The translations under genes and the position numbers were made by a program. A DNA stretch of 64,000 nt from Ramlibacter tataouinensis (GTDB lineage: Bacteria > Pseudomonadota > Gammaproteobacteria > Burkholderiales > Burkholderiaceae_C), in the NCBI RefSeq assembly GCF_027941915.1, contig NZ_CP116009.1, forward strand, positions 1,116,001-1,180,000, in the 5' to 3' direction. Position 1 is the stretch's first letter. Every line of letters begins with the position of its first letter. The notes under the pieces are model-generated. The model saw only the letters and a list, made by a program, of their open reading frames with translations, did not search any database and was not told where the DNA came from. Below are positions 33,554-42,722 of the stretch, one piece after another.

Positions 33554-35167
33554 CTACCTGGCCGTCCGCTTCTGGTCCGGGACCACGGCGGAGCCGGTGC
33601 GCGGGCCCAGCAGCACCAGGCCGCGCTCGTCCAGCAGGCGCGTGCGGCCGGCCTCGTCGCCGGGGGAGAGCCGGTCGGCGCGCGTGAGCGCCATGTCGTT
33701 CGCCGCCGGCTCCCGCAGCGGTGCAGGCCGCGACATGTAGAAGCCGAAGCTGGGCCGGTGCAGCCGCCACTGCACCGCCGGCCCGCCCTGCCCGGCCGCT
33801 ACCTGGGCGGCACGGCGCACGGGACCTTGCAGCGCCTCGCCGAACCACGGCAGCAGCCAGCCGGCGCAGAACAGCGCCAGCGCCAGTGCCGCCGCGCCGA
33901 TCCGGGCGACGCCGTCGCGCACCGGCCACGGGCAGAACGCCAGCGCCGCCACCAGCACGGGCGCGCAGGCCGCTGGCCACCAGGCCGGGGCGGGCGCGCC
34001 GGCCAACAGGGCGCGGTACAGCGGATCGCCGATCGAGGGCGCCATGCGCAAAACCACCCAGGGCGTCGCCGCCGCGACCACGCACCAGGCCACCAGGCCA
34101 AGCGCCACCACCGTGCGCAGCCGGGTGGAGTCGGCGGCCAGCGTGCGTGCCATCAACAGCGCGAGCGGCGCATAGCCGTACAGCACGTAATGCGGCAGCT
34201 TGGTGCCGGACAGGGAGAAGAACACGAAGACGAAGGCCGCCCAGCCCAGCAGGTAGCGGCCCAGCGGGTCGCGCCAGTGCTCCCGCGCGCGGGCGCCTGC
34301 GGCCACCAGCAGCGGCGCCCAGGGCATCGCCATCAGCGGCAGCACCACCAGGTAGTAGAGCGGCGTGCCGCCGTGCCCCTGCAGCGGTCCGGCGAACCGC
34401 TCGAGGTTGTGGTGCACCAGGAAGCCTTCGACGAAGGCCAGGCCGTGCCGCTGCAGCGCGTAGGCGTACCAGGGCAAGGCGATGGCGGCCAGCAGCGCCC
34501 AGCCGACGGCGTCGCCGGCGGCGCGCCGCAGCAGCGCCAATTGCCGGCCCGTGGCACACCACAGGATGAAGGCCGCACCCGGTACCAGCATCGCGATCGG
34601 TCCCTTGACCAGCAGCCCGAATCCCACCCACGCATAGGCGCGGCGCAACGGCGCCGGCGCGCCGGTCTCGACGTGGCGCCAGGCATCCAGCGCGGCGAGC
34701 ACGAGCAGCAGGTTGAGCACGCCATCGGCGGTGGCCGCGCGCCCGATCGCCTGCAGGCCGACGCTGGCGGCGGCCACCAGGCCCGCCGCTGCGCCGGCGG
34801 TCTCGCCCCAGCGCCGCGCCGCGAAGGACGACAGCGCAAGCGCCAGGCCCCAGCACGCCAATGCCGACGGCAGCCGAACCGCGAACTCGCCCATGCCGAA
34901 CACCGTCGCCGCCAGCGCCTGCAGCCAGTAGATGCCGATCGGCTTGTCGAACCGGTCGGCGCCGTTCAGCGTGGTGTGCAGCCAGTCGCCGCTCGCGACC
35001 AGCTCGCGCGTGGCCTCGGCGAAGGCGCCTTCGTCGACGTCGAACAGCGGCGGTGCGCCGAGCCGCCACAGCAGCGGCAGCGCCAGCGCGACGGCGAAGG
35101 CGAGCCGCGGCAGCGTCCGGCCCATGACCGGCGCGGCCGGCGCCGTGCCGGCGCGCGATTCAGCCAT
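33554..35167 (-). CDS. ArnT-like glycosyltransferase (GT39/GT83 type)
   Basis: A 537-residue integral membrane glycosyltransferase with a dozen predicted helices. The first periplasmic loop carries FDVDEGAFAEATRELVASGD with the acidic pair required for activity, then FDKPIGIYWLQA. ArnT-type enzymes transfer a sugar from a polyprenyl phosphate carrier to lipid A or another outer acceptor. It overlaps the end of the GT2 gene by eight bases, so carrier loading and transfer are encoded together. The sugar could be aminoarabinose, galacturonate or a hexose; the epimerase upstream favours a uronate-type sugar. Confidence 0.85.
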   Translation of the reverse strand: MAESRAGTAPAAPVMGRTLPRLAFAVALALPLLWRLGAPPLFDVDEGAFAEATRELVASGDWLHTTLNGADRFDKPIGIYWLQALAATVFGMGEFAVRLPSALACWGLALALSSFAARRWGETAGAAAGLVAAASVGLQAIGRAATADGVLNLLLVLAALDAWRHVETGAPAPLRRAYAWVGFGLLVKGPIAMLVPGAAFILWCATGRQLALLRRAAGDAVGWALLAAIALPWYAYALQRHGLAFVEGFLVHHNLERFAGPLQGHGGTPLYYLVVLPLMAMPWAPLLVAAGARAREHWRDPLGRYLLGWAAFVFVFFSLSGTKLPHYVLYGYAPLALLMARTLAADSTRLRTVVALGLVAWCVVAAATPWVVLRMAPSIGDPLYRALLAGAPAPAWWPAACAPVLVAALAFCPWPVRDGVARIGAAALALALFCAGWLLPWFGEALQGPVRRAAQVAAGQGGPAVQWRLHRPSFGFYMSRPAPLREPAANDMALTRADRLSPGDEAGRTRLLDERGLVLLGPRTGSAVVPDQKRTAR

Positions 35168-36227
35168 GCCAGCCCGCCTCGCTCTCGGCCGGGTCCGGCG
35201 AAGGCGCGCGCAGCTGGTAAGGGCGTGCGGGACCGCCGCCGTAGTACACGCGCATCAGCAGTTCCGACAGCACGCCGGTGGTCAGCAGCTGCACGCCCCC
35301 CAGCACCAGGAAGAAGCCGAGCAGCAGCAGCGGCCTGGTGCCGATGGATTCGCCCATGGCCTTGAGCACCGCCATGTACCCCAGCAACGCGGCGCCGGCC
35401 AGCAGCACGAGCAGGCCGATGCCGCCGAAGAAGTGGCCCGGCCGGGTGCCGAAGCGCAGGAAGAAGTGCATCGCCAGCAGGTCCAGCAGCACGCGCACCG
35501 TGCGCCCGAGCCCGTACTTGGATTGGCCGGCCCGCCGCGGGTGGTGCTGCACCGGCTCCTCCGCCATGCGCGACGGGCTGGTGACGGTGGACAGCCAGGC
35601 CGGGATGAACCGGTGCATCTCGCCGTACAGCCGCACCTGGCGCAGCACGGGGGCGCGGAACACCTTGAGGCTGCAGCCCAGGTCCTGGAACTGCAGGCCG
35701 GTGACCCGGCGGATCAGGCGGTTGGCCAGCCGCGAAGGCAGGCGGCGCAGCAGCAGGCCGTCGTGCCGTTCGCGGCGCCAGCCGGCCACCATGTCCAGGT
35801 CCTCGTCCAGCAGCCTGTGCACCAGCCGCGGGATGTCGGCGGGGTCGTTCTGCAGGTCGCCGTCCAGGGTGGCGATCAGGTCGCCGCGGGCGGCGTCGAT
35901 GCCGGCCTGCAGGGCGGCGGTCTGCCGGAAGTTGCGCGACAGGTGCAACACGCGCACGTGCCGGCCGGTGGCACGGGCGGACCGGTCCAGCGCCTGACCC
36001 GTGCCGTCGGTGCTGCCGTCGTCGACCACGATCAGCTCCCACGGCCAGGGCGCTGCGGCCAGTGCGGCCTGCACGGCCTCGACGAGCGGCTGCGCGTTCT
36101 CCACCTCGTTGTAGACCGGCACCACGACCGAGAGCCGGTGTCCCGCGCGCGCCGGCTGGCGCTCGGCCAGGGGTGCCTGGGGGTGAAGGCGTTGCTCCAG
36201 CTCCGGGGCGTCGAGCAGGGTGTTCAT
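35160..36227 (-). CDS. GT2-family polyprenyl-phosphate glycosyltransferase (ArnC/RgtE type)
   Basis: A 355-residue family-2 glycosyltransferase. The nucleotide-sugar site is LSVVVPVYNE, then VDDGSTDGTGQALD and IATLDGDLQNDPADIPRLVH, with the DGDLQ acidic motif. Two C-terminal helices (ARGHF-like FFGGIGLLVLLAGAALLGYM and LGFFLVLGGVQLLTTGVLS) anchor it in the membrane, as in ArnC and dolichyl-phosphate synthases. It loads a sugar on undecaprenyl phosphate for the ArnT-like enzyme next to it. Its start overlaps the previous stop (ATGA). Confidence 0.88.
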   Translation of the reverse strand: MNTLLDAPELEQRLHPQAPLAERQPARAGHRLSVVVPVYNEVENAQPLVEAVQAALAAAPWPWELIVVDDGSTDGTGQALDRSARATGRHVRVLHLSRNFRQTAALQAGIDAARGDLIATLDGDLQNDPADIPRLVHRLLDEDLDMVAGWRRERHDGLLLRRLPSRLANRLIRRVTGLQFQDLGCSLKVFRAPVLRQVRLYGEMHRFIPAWLSTVTSPSRMAEEPVQHHPRRAGQSKYGLGRTVRVLLDLLAMHFFLRFGTRPGHFFGGIGLLVLLAGAALLGYMAVLKAMGESIGTRPLLLLGFFLVLGGVQLLTTGVLSELLMRVYYGGGPARPYQLRAPSPDPAESEAGWHG

Positions 36228-37168
36228 CGGATGCCCTCCCCTGCCCGCGGCCGGCCGACCGCCAGCTGCACCAGCGCAGCCGCCCCCAGTGCCACGGCCA
36301 GGCTGAACGCGTGCACGGCGATGGCGGCGGCGACCAGCGCCGCTGCGTCCGGCGGCGCACCCGCCGCGAGCCAGACACCGGCTTCGTAGGTGCCCAGGCC
36401 GGCCGGCGGCTGCAACGGCTGCACGCCCGCCAGTTCACCGCCCAGCGCGCCCTGCCATCCCGGCAGCCAGGGCAGTCCCGCCAGCGCGGCCAGCAGGCCG
36501 CCGTTGGCCAGCACCTTGAGCCCCCAGTTCGCCACGCTCGCGCCCAGCCCGTTCCAGGGCGAAGGGCCGGCCGGGAGCACGCCTGCACCCGCGCCCGCCC
36601 GCGCGAGCAGCCAAGCCCAGGCGGCGCGCAGCGCGACGTGCAGCAGCACGGCGCACCCTACTGCGGCTGCAGCCCGCAGCGCCGGCGCCAGGGGCGCCAG
36701 GAGAAGGACGGCCAGCACCAGCAGCACCGCCGCGTCCTGCAGCCTCCAGCGCAGCAGGGCCAGGCCGGCGGCGCGCAGCCCTACCCTCCAGCGCCGCTGC
36801 ACCGCGACCAGGTAGCCCACCTCCCCGGAGCGCAGCGGCAGGGCGATCACCAGCGCGTTGTGCAGCAGGACGATGCGCAGGCACTCGGAAAAAGGCGCAT
36901 GCGCCGACTCGCGCCAGTCGCGCTGCAAGCGCCACGCGCGCATCGCATGCCCGCCCAGCAGCGCGGCCGCGGCGCTGACCCATGCACCGGCGGGCAATCG
37001 CCCGGCCTGGTCCTGCAGCAGCCGCAGGTCGGCATGGCGCATCAACCAGGTCCAGGCAAGCGCGCAGACCGCCGCCGTGCCGAGCAAGCGCAGCAGCGGC
37101 CAGGCGGTGCGCGCCGTCGCGGCCAGCGACGCGACCCTGGCCTGCCCCGGCTGCGCGGGTGCGCTCAC
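36224..37168 (-). CDS. Lysylphosphatidylglycerol synthase TM-region-like membrane protein
   Basis: A 314-residue protein with about eight predicted helices. It resembles the LPG_synthase_TM/UPF0104 family: ACDLRLL-like first loop, GGHAMRAWRLQRDWRESAHA and LHNALVIALPLRSGEVGYLV, a characteristic segment with R-x-GE. Members are often found with polyprenyl-linked glycosyltransferases and may help move lipid-linked sugars. It overlaps both neighbours by ATGA. A flippase-like role is an inference. Confidence 0.78.
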   Translation of the reverse strand: MSAPAQPGQARVASLAATARTAWPLLRLLGTAAVCALAWTWLMRHADLRLLQDQAGRLPAGAWVSAAAALLGGHAMRAWRLQRDWRESAHAPFSECLRIVLLHNALVIALPLRSGEVGYLVAVQRRWRVGLRAAGLALLRWRLQDAAVLLVLAVLLLAPLAPALRAAAAVGCAVLLHVALRAAWAWLLARAGAGAGVLPAGPSPWNGLGASVANWGLKVLANGGLLAALAGLPWLPGWQGALGGELAGVQPLQPPAGLGTYEAGVWLAAGAPPDAAALVAAAIAVHAFSLAVALGAAALVQLAVGRPRAGEGIR

Positions 37169-37989
37169 GGCGACTCCACGGTGGACACCGCGCGGCGCGC
37201 AGCGCGCGACGCAAGCAGGTCACGCATGCGGCACGCGGCGCTCGCGACCGCCACGATCGCCATCAGAGCGACTATGGGCTGTCCGGCCGGGTACCCGGTG
37301 CGGTCGCTGGCCAGGCCGACGGCGGCAGCGATCTCGACCAGCGCGATGCCCAGTTGACCCCTGGGCGAGCGCAGCGTGCGCGCAAAGGCCTCGAAGCGGC
37401 GGGGTGCCCGGTCCGCCAGCCACAGGGCCAGGACCACCGCCCACAGCCCGAGCCCCGCCCCGACCAGCACGTCGGACGGCCAGTGCGCGCCGACGACCAC
37501 CCGCGAGACCGCGACCAGCGTGGCCGCGGCGGCCAGCAACAGCGCGCTGGCAGGGCTGCGCCGCGGGCCCAGGCCCCGCCACAGCAGGACCGCCGTGGCG
37601 ACCGCGGTCAACGCGTGCCCGGATGGCATGGCCACCGCGCCACGGAAGGCGTCGCCGATGACGTGGAGCTGGCTGGCGAGCGCCGTACCCGCGGGCCGCG
37701 GGATGTGCAGCAGCGATTTCGGCAGATGGGTCAGCAAGGTACCGATGAGGAAGGTGAAGGCGAGCAGGGCCGCCAGCCTGCCGTCGCCCCGGTCCGCGGC
37801 CAGCACCAGGATCAGCGCGCACCAGCCCATGCCCACCAGCGTCACGCACGACCACAGGTACACCTGCAGCGTGCCCGGCGCCCTTCGGTGCAGCGCGAGC
37901 AGCAAGGGGGTATCCAGGCCGAGCAAGGCCAGGAGCACGCCCCCGGCCACCAGCACGGCCCCGGAGGCGGCCAGCACCCCCAGCTTCAC
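37165..37989 (-). CDS. PAP2-family membrane phosphatase
   Basis: A 274-residue membrane phosphatase. The three PAP2 motifs are complete: KSLLHIPRP (KxxxxxxRP), AMPSGHALTA (PSGH) and SRVVVGAHWPSD (SRxxxxxHxxxD). These enzymes remove phosphate from lipid substrates such as lipid A (LpxE/LpxF) or undecaprenyl diphosphate. The start is a GTG overlapping the epimerase stop (GTGA); a longer frame upstream lies inside the epimerase gene. In this operon it may free the lipid A phosphate position for sugar attachment or recycle the carrier. Confidence 0.88.
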   Translation of the reverse strand: MKLGVLAASGAVLVAGGVLLALLGLDTPLLLALHRRAPGTLQVYLWSCVTLVGMGWCALILVLAADRGDGRLAALLAFTFLIGTLLTHLPKSLLHIPRPAGTALASQLHVIGDAFRGAVAMPSGHALTAVATAVLLWRGLGPRRSPASALLLAAAATLVAVSRVVVGAHWPSDVLVGAGLGLWAVVLALWLADRAPRRFEAFARTLRSPRGQLGIALVEIAAAVGLASDRTGYPAGQPIVALMAIVAVASAACRMRDLLASRAARRAVSTVESP

Positions 37990-38999
37990 CGCGCCACCCC
38001 GTGGTAATCGCAAAACCACTCGGCGAAACGGCGCAGCCCGTCCTCGAGAGTCGTCTGCGGCTGCCATCCGGTCCAGCTGTGCAGCCGGTCGCAGCAGGCC
38101 TGTGTCGCGTGGACGTCGCCCGACTGCATGGGCAGGTAGCGGCGCCGGGCGGCACGGCCCAGCACCTGCTCGAGCAGCGCGACGAATTCGAGCAGCGGCA
38201 CGGCCTGGCCGCCGCCGACGTTGAACACACGGTGCGGCGCGTCGCTTTCGGCGGGATCCGGGTGCGCCCGGCCGAAGCGGTGCGACGGCGTGGCGGGCTT
38301 GTCCAGCAGCTCCAGCAGGGCAGCCACCACGTCGTCCACATAGGTGAAGTCGCGCACCAGTTGTCCTTCGTTGTAGATGTCCAGCGGCCGGTTCTCCAGG
38401 ATGGCGCGGGTGAAGCGGTACACGGCCATGTCGGAGCGGCCCCAGGGCCCGTAGACGGTGAACAGCCGCGCGCCCGTGATGGGCAGGCGGAACGCCTCGC
38501 TGTACGCATGCGCCAGGAGCTCGTCGGCGCGCTTGGTAGCGGCGTAGATGCTGACCGGGTGGTCGGCGGCCTGCGACTCCTCGAACGGCAGCCGGGTGTT
38601 GGTCCCGTAGACGCTGGAGCTGCTGGCGTAGACCAGGTGCCCGACCCCATGGCGCCGGCAGCCCTCGAGCACCTGCAGGAAGCCGGTCACGTTGGCCGTC
38701 ACGCAGGCCTGCGGATGATCGAGCGACTCCCGCACGCCCGGACGGGCGGCCAGGTGCAGCACGAGCCCGGGCGCCGTGCGGTCGAACAGGGATTCCATGG
38801 CCGAGGCGTCGGCCATGTCGGTGCGTTCGAAGCTGAAGCCGCCGCGGCCCTGCAACCGCTCCAGGCGCGCCTGCTTGAGGACAGGGTCGGGATAAGGATT
38901 GAGGTCGTCGACGCCGATGACGCGATCACCTCTTTCGAGCAGCCGCGCGGCGGCGTGCATGCCGATGAAGCCGGCAACCCCCGTGACGATGACGTTCAT
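37986..38999 (-). CDS. NAD-dependent nucleotide-sugar epimerase/dehydratase (UDP-glucuronate 4-epimerase-like)
   Basis: A 337-residue extended short-chain dehydrogenase. The NAD site is VIVTGVAGFIGMHAAARLLE, the catalytic tyrosine and lysine are in IYAATKRADE, and the SSSSVYGTN and FTVYGPWGRSDMAVYRFTRA segments are those of UDP-glucuronate 4-epimerases such as LpsL. The start at MNVIVTG was chosen because the Rossmann strand begins there. It is the first gene of five overlapping genes and probably supplies the activated sugar, perhaps UDP-galacturonate. Confidence 0.88.
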   Translation of the reverse strand: MNVIVTGVAGFIGMHAAARLLERGDRVIGVDDLNPYPDPVLKQARLERLQGRGGFSFERTDMADASAMESLFDRTAPGLVLHLAARPGVRESLDHPQACVTANVTGFLQVLEGCRRHGVGHLVYASSSSVYGTNTRLPFEESQAADHPVSIYAATKRADELLAHAYSEAFRLPITGARLFTVYGPWGRSDMAVYRFTRAILENRPLDIYNEGQLVRDFTYVDDVVAALLELLDKPATPSHRFGRAHPDPAESDAPHRVFNVGGGQAVPLLEFVALLEQVLGRAARRRYLPMQSGDVHATQACCDRLHSWTGWQPQTTLEDGLRRFAEWFCDYHGVAR

Positions 39000-39059
39000 C
39001 TCGCTCCCTGGGTGCACGGGTGGCGGCGACAGCGCGGGCGCGCCCGAGTGGGAAGCATC

Positions 39060-39212
39060 CTATGACAGCGCATGCGGCGTCGCAATCGGACGGCGGCCGT
39101 CCCTCAGCTCAACCGGCTCGACGCCGTCGCCGGGCTGCAAAGCGATGTGGATGAGCACGACCCCGCCCGCAGCCTGGCGCTGGTGCCAGACTTCACCGCC
39201 GATCGAGGCCAC
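39060..39212 (-). CDS. Possible small protein of 50 residues after the TAXI receptor gene
   Basis: A GTG-initiated frame beginning four bases after the receptor stop. The product would contain GEVWHQRQAAGGVVLIHIAL and PGDGVEPVELRDGRRPIATP, a protein-like pattern with GC-rich third positions. There is no obvious ribosome site, so it would depend on coupling. No family recognised. Confidence 0.3.
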   Translation of the reverse strand: MASIGGEVWHQRQAAGGVVLIHIALQPGDGVEPVELRDGRRPIATPHALS

Positions 39213-39216
39213 CGCA

Positions 39217-40347
39217 TCAGCGGCACAGGCCCGTGAACCGGTCCTGTGGCCTGCACGCGCTGGGTGCGGGCGGGGCTGGTTCCAGCGGTTCGCAACGGCC
39301 CAGGCGTTCCCGGACCCGTGTCGAGTACTGCCATCCCGCGTTGAGGGCGGGCAGGGGCGAGCCCGGCTTCCAGGTGAGGGCCTTCCACTTCGGGTGGCCC
39401 TTCGCCTGGAGTTCGTCGAACTTCTGGCAGAAGCGGTCGGCCATGGCGGACACGAACCGGTTGCGATCCGGGTCGCTGAAGTTCGCGGTGATCAGGTACG
39501 AGTCCACCGACAGCGAGGGCTGGCTGGCATCGGCGATGTTCAGCAAGGGGTAGCTGGTCTTCTGGATGTCCGCCTTCCGGTATTCCTGCAGGAGCCTTGC
39601 CGACGCGGGGTGGTTCGGGTCGAGCTTGAGGAGCTTCAGGTTGTCCGGAATGTTCGTCTCCAGCAGCTTGAGCGGCTGGCCGGCCACCAGGACGATCACG
39701 TCCATCTGGGGGAAGTCCTTGTAGTAGGCGGGATCGCTCAGCACCATCAGGGCCGAGCGCCGGATCTTCGTTCCTTCATCGTCGCCCGTCACGGTGGGAT
39801 TGATGAAGGGCGCCACGACCTGGGGCCGCTCGTTGAACATCTTGCTGTAGATGTTCAGCGCGGTCAGGTAGGTACCGCTCTTCTCGGCATCCATCCAGAT
39901 GCGCGCGCCCCGGATCTGGTGGATGTACTCGAGCGGGCTGTCCTTCCGGACGAGGAAGTGGATCTCCTCCCGGTACAGCGGCATGAACACGCGCAGGTTC
40001 GCGAGCAGCTGGGCGTACTGGCGGCGCGTTTCGCGCGGCACCTGCGGGTTGTCGCGCAGGTAGACGAACGCCGCGTACACGTCGGACTGCACGATGGCCA
40101 GGCCCACGCCTTTGGTCTGGCTGAGGTCTTCCACGTTGGCCCACGACCCCTTGGAGTCCCGCACCTCCAGGGTCGGCGAGACGATGTCCTTGAGGTTGTT
40201 CCCGATCTGGTAATAGGTACCCGTCTTTCCGCCCGTGACGATGATTTCCGCAGGCGCCGGGGCCGCCGCGGCGAGCAGGCCCGCGAACAGCAGCAGTTGA
40301 CGCATCCAGCGCGGCCAGGTTTGGAGCGCTCGTCTCGATGCATGCAT
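39217..40347 (-). CDS. TAXI-family TRAP transporter solute receptor
   Basis: A 376-residue receptor. The signal peptide is MRQLLLFAGLLAAAAPAPAE and the mature part begins IIVTGGKTGTYYQIGNNLKD, the TAXI hallmark. Later segments LRVFMPLYREEIHFLVR and IRGARIWMDAEKSGTYLTAL fit the family. AGGAGACA lies three bases before the ATG. No DctQM fusion permease is seen nearby, so the membrane partner must be elsewhere or the protein acts otherwise. It is the third gene after two unrecognised proteins. Confidence 0.85.
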   Translation of the reverse strand: MHASRRALQTWPRWMRQLLLFAGLLAAAAPAPAEIIVTGGKTGTYYQIGNNLKDIVSPTLEVRDSKGSWANVEDLSQTKGVGLAIVQSDVYAAFVYLRDNPQVPRETRRQYAQLLANLRVFMPLYREEIHFLVRKDSPLEYIHQIRGARIWMDAEKSGTYLTALNIYSKMFNERPQVVAPFINPTVTGDDEGTKIRRSALMVLSDPAYYKDFPQMDVIVLVAGQPLKLLETNIPDNLKLLKLDPNHPASARLLQEYRKADIQKTSYPLLNIADASQPSLSVDSYLITANFSDPDRNRFVSAMADRFCQKFDELQAKGHPKWKALTWKPGSPLPALNAGWQYSTRVRERLGRCEPLEPAPPAPSACRPQDRFTGLCR

Positions 40348-40370
40348 GGTGTCTCCTTCGGTGTGTCGGC

Positions 40371-41009
40371 TCATTGCGGCTTGCACAGGCCCGCCGCCTC
40401 GCTGGCGACGGAGCAGAGCGATCGGCCGGGGGCGGCGGCCGCCGGTGCCGGTGCCGGCGACAGCGGCGGCGCCCTGTCGCCGCGCGGCCTCGCGGGCTCG
40501 GCCGCCGGCGCCTGTGCGGTGCTCGCGGACGCGCTGCCGTTCGGCGCAGGGGGTGCGCCCATGGTCGCGGTCGTGGTCGCGCTCGCCGGCGCCCGGGCTG
40601 GCGCCGCGGCACCGCGGGGCGCGGAGACGCGATCGCTCGCCCCGGGCGTGCCCTTGCCTCCAGCATTGACGGCCGGTGCGCGGCTCGCGCCTTGCAGTCC
40701 TGCTTCGTCGCCAGGGGTAGCTGCGAGTTTCTCCAGGGCGAGCGGGACCATCACCAGCGCCGCGGCCACGATCAAGGCCAGGATGGGCTTCCACGCCGCC
40801 GGCCGGCGACTGCCCGAAGGCCTGCCCGGCGCGCCATCGGCGAGCGCCGCCTTCGCATGCCCGTCGGCCGCCGGCGCTGGCGCGCTTGCGGCCGGCACGC
40901 GTTCGGACCGATGGCCGCAGTACGGACAGAAGGCGACTTGCCCGAACCAGGCCCGGCCGCAAGCGCCGCAGTTCGCCACGGCCCGGCGGCTTTCAGCCGG
41001 CGTGTCCAT
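40371..41009 (-). CDS. Zinc-ribbon membrane protein of unknown function
   Basis: About 212 residues. The N-terminus holds a zinc ribbon with two CxxC pairs (NCGACGRAW and FCPYCGHRSE). A single membrane helix follows at WKPILALIVAAALVMVPLAL, then a long alanine- and proline-rich, low-complexity periplasmic segment ending with two cysteines. The chosen ATG has GGAG eight bases upstream; an in-frame ATG 72 bases earlier is also possible. It stands between the 492-residue unknown protein and the TAXI receptor and may be a partner of either. Confidence 0.6.
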   Translation of the reverse strand: MDTPAESRRAVANCGACGRAWFGQVAFCPYCGHRSERVPAASAPAPAADGHAKAALADGAPGRPSGSRRPAAWKPILALIVAAALVMVPLALEKLAATPGDEAGLQGASRAPAVNAGGKGTPGASDRVSAPRGAAAPARAPASATTTATMGAPPAPNGSASASTAQAPAAEPARPRGDRAPPLSPAPAPAAAAPGRSLCSVASEAAGLCKPQ

Positions 41010-41096
41010 CGTCGGCTCCATGATCAGGCGGACGCGGCTGCGCGCCTGCGGGTGGACGGCCATCGGCGCGCGTGCGGACATCGGCTGCTCGTCGGC

Positions 41097-42575
41097 CTAC
41101 GAAGCCAGTTTCCACCCGAGCGGCTGCGGCAGGTCGGGATGGTGCACCCACAGGTGCGCGTCGTGCACGAACAGCTGCGCGAGCCATGGCCGCTTGACGT
41201 CGAGCGTGCCGAACGGAACCGCGTTCTCGCCCGGCACCTCGACTTGCAGCACGGCGCGCCGCGGCGCGTTTCCGGCATGCAGGAGCGAGAGGATGCCGTG
41301 GGGTGCATCCATCCTGAGACCGACCACCGCGCCGTCGAGCGCGGACTCCAGCAAGGGCGCCACGATCTGCATGGCTGCGCCATCAGCCGCCGGCGCCGCG
41401 CGCCAGGGGTCGCCCTCGATGCGCAACGTGCCGTGGTAACAGGCGCGTCCCGCGCACAGGCGCGGCGCCTCGGCCGGGGTGACCTGCGGCGCGGCCATTC
41501 CCATCTCGACGTACGCAAAGCGGCCATCGCCCTCGCCGCGGCACAGCTGCCAGAACGTGCCGCTGCGCGTGCGGTAGGGCCAGCCCATCGCGAACACCGG
41601 CCTGACACCCTCGGGCCACGCGATCCACTCGCACTGCTTGTCGCGCAGGTCGTCGAGCCGCAGGACCAGCTGCCCTTCGTCGCAGGGCCAGTTCACGTGC
41701 CGGTCATCGACGATCGGCGCTTCGAAACCGTGTTGCGGCACGGGTGCCTGCGTCAGCAGGACGATGTGCCTGGCCGCCCCGTGGGGCTTGCCCAGCAGCT
41801 GGACCCGGTGTTCCTTTCCCAGAACCGGCAACCAGATCTCGCCGGCCCATGCCACGGGACCACCGAGCGCCGGCCCGTCTCCAGTGTGCTCGATGGTGTA
41901 GCGAAGGCCGATCGGATTCGGCGCCATGGCGGCGAGCCCGGTCGCCGACGGACCATAGGCGGTGGCCCGACCTTGGGCATGGACGAGTTCCATCCGCCAA
42001 CCCCGCGGATTGCGCTGTCTCTGGCCCCAGCTGGCGCCCGCCGTCCGCTCCAGCGCCATCCAGCTCCCCGACTCCGGCAGGAGCACCAGGAGGTGGCCCA
42101 GCTCCGGCTCGACAGCGATCAAGGTCGGGCAGGACAGGCCGAACCTGTCGACGACGAAGCGGTAGTGTCCCGGCGGCAGGGGCGGCAGGGTGCTGTCCGG
42201 CGGGTCGTCGGCCGATCGCTCCTGCGTGCGCGCCAGTATCAGCGGCCGGGGCGTCTGCCTCATGCCTCGGGCCAGCGCTTTCACAGGGGACAGCGCGGAC
42301 GCGCCGAAGGGCGGCACCCAGGGAAATTCCACCGTGGGCATGGTCAGGCGCAGTGGTTCGCCGGTCCGGTGCGAGTAGTTGAAGTCCGGCGGAAACCACG
42401 CGCCGCTGGCGGCCTCGCGATGGGCCCCCATCAGTCGCACGACGTCCTGCGCGGGCAGCCTGGGGTCGACCGCCGTCCCGTCCGGCGTCGCGGCCAGGCG
42501 CCATGTCTCGGCCACCGGGTCGCGAAGCCATGTTCCGGAGCGCAGCTCCCACGGCTCGATCTGCTCTTCCACCAC
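41097..42575 (-). CDS. Protein of unknown function, 492 residues
   Basis: A soluble, tryptophan- and proline-rich protein without signal peptide or membrane segment. Repeated short beta-strand patterns (WLPVLGKEHRVQLLGKPHGA, IVLLTQAPVPQHG, GTFWQLCRGEGDG, PWLAQLFVHDAHLWVHHPDL) suggest an all-beta fold, possibly a propeller. It begins MVEEQIEPWELRSGTWLRDP. No family is recognised. It heads the three-gene operon ending in the TAXI receptor. Confidence 0.6.
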   Translation of the reverse strand: MVEEQIEPWELRSGTWLRDPVAETWRLAATPDGTAVDPRLPAQDVVRLMGAHREAASGAWFPPDFNYSHRTGEPLRLTMPTVEFPWVPPFGASALSPVKALARGMRQTPRPLILARTQERSADDPPDSTLPPLPPGHYRFVVDRFGLSCPTLIAVEPELGHLLVLLPESGSWMALERTAGASWGQRQRNPRGWRMELVHAQGRATAYGPSATGLAAMAPNPIGLRYTIEHTGDGPALGGPVAWAGEIWLPVLGKEHRVQLLGKPHGAARHIVLLTQAPVPQHGFEAPIVDDRHVNWPCDEGQLVLRLDDLRDKQCEWIAWPEGVRPVFAMGWPYRTRSGTFWQLCRGEGDGRFAYVEMGMAAPQVTPAEAPRLCAGRACYHGTLRIEGDPWRAAPAADGAAMQIVAPLLESALDGAVVGLRMDAPHGILSLLHAGNAPRRAVLQVEVPGENAVPFGTLDVKRPWLAQLFVHDAHLWVHHPDLPQPLGWKLAS

Positions 42576-42722
42576 TCGCCTCCCCGCGGCCGAACGGACT
42601 CATCAAGCGCCGCGAGAACCATTTGACTCGCCGGACGCGAGATTGGAAGCGGACAAACGTCCCGGATTTGTCCTGCGCCGGAACTCGTGACCGCCCGTGC
42701 CACGCTGAGCCATACTGGGCCG

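Noticed and set aside
33302-35365. Plus-strand frame of nearly 690 codons across the ArnT-like gene
   Set aside because: Glutamine/arginine-rich composition typical of the antisense strand of a GC-rich gene; the minus-strand membrane protein has clear motifs.
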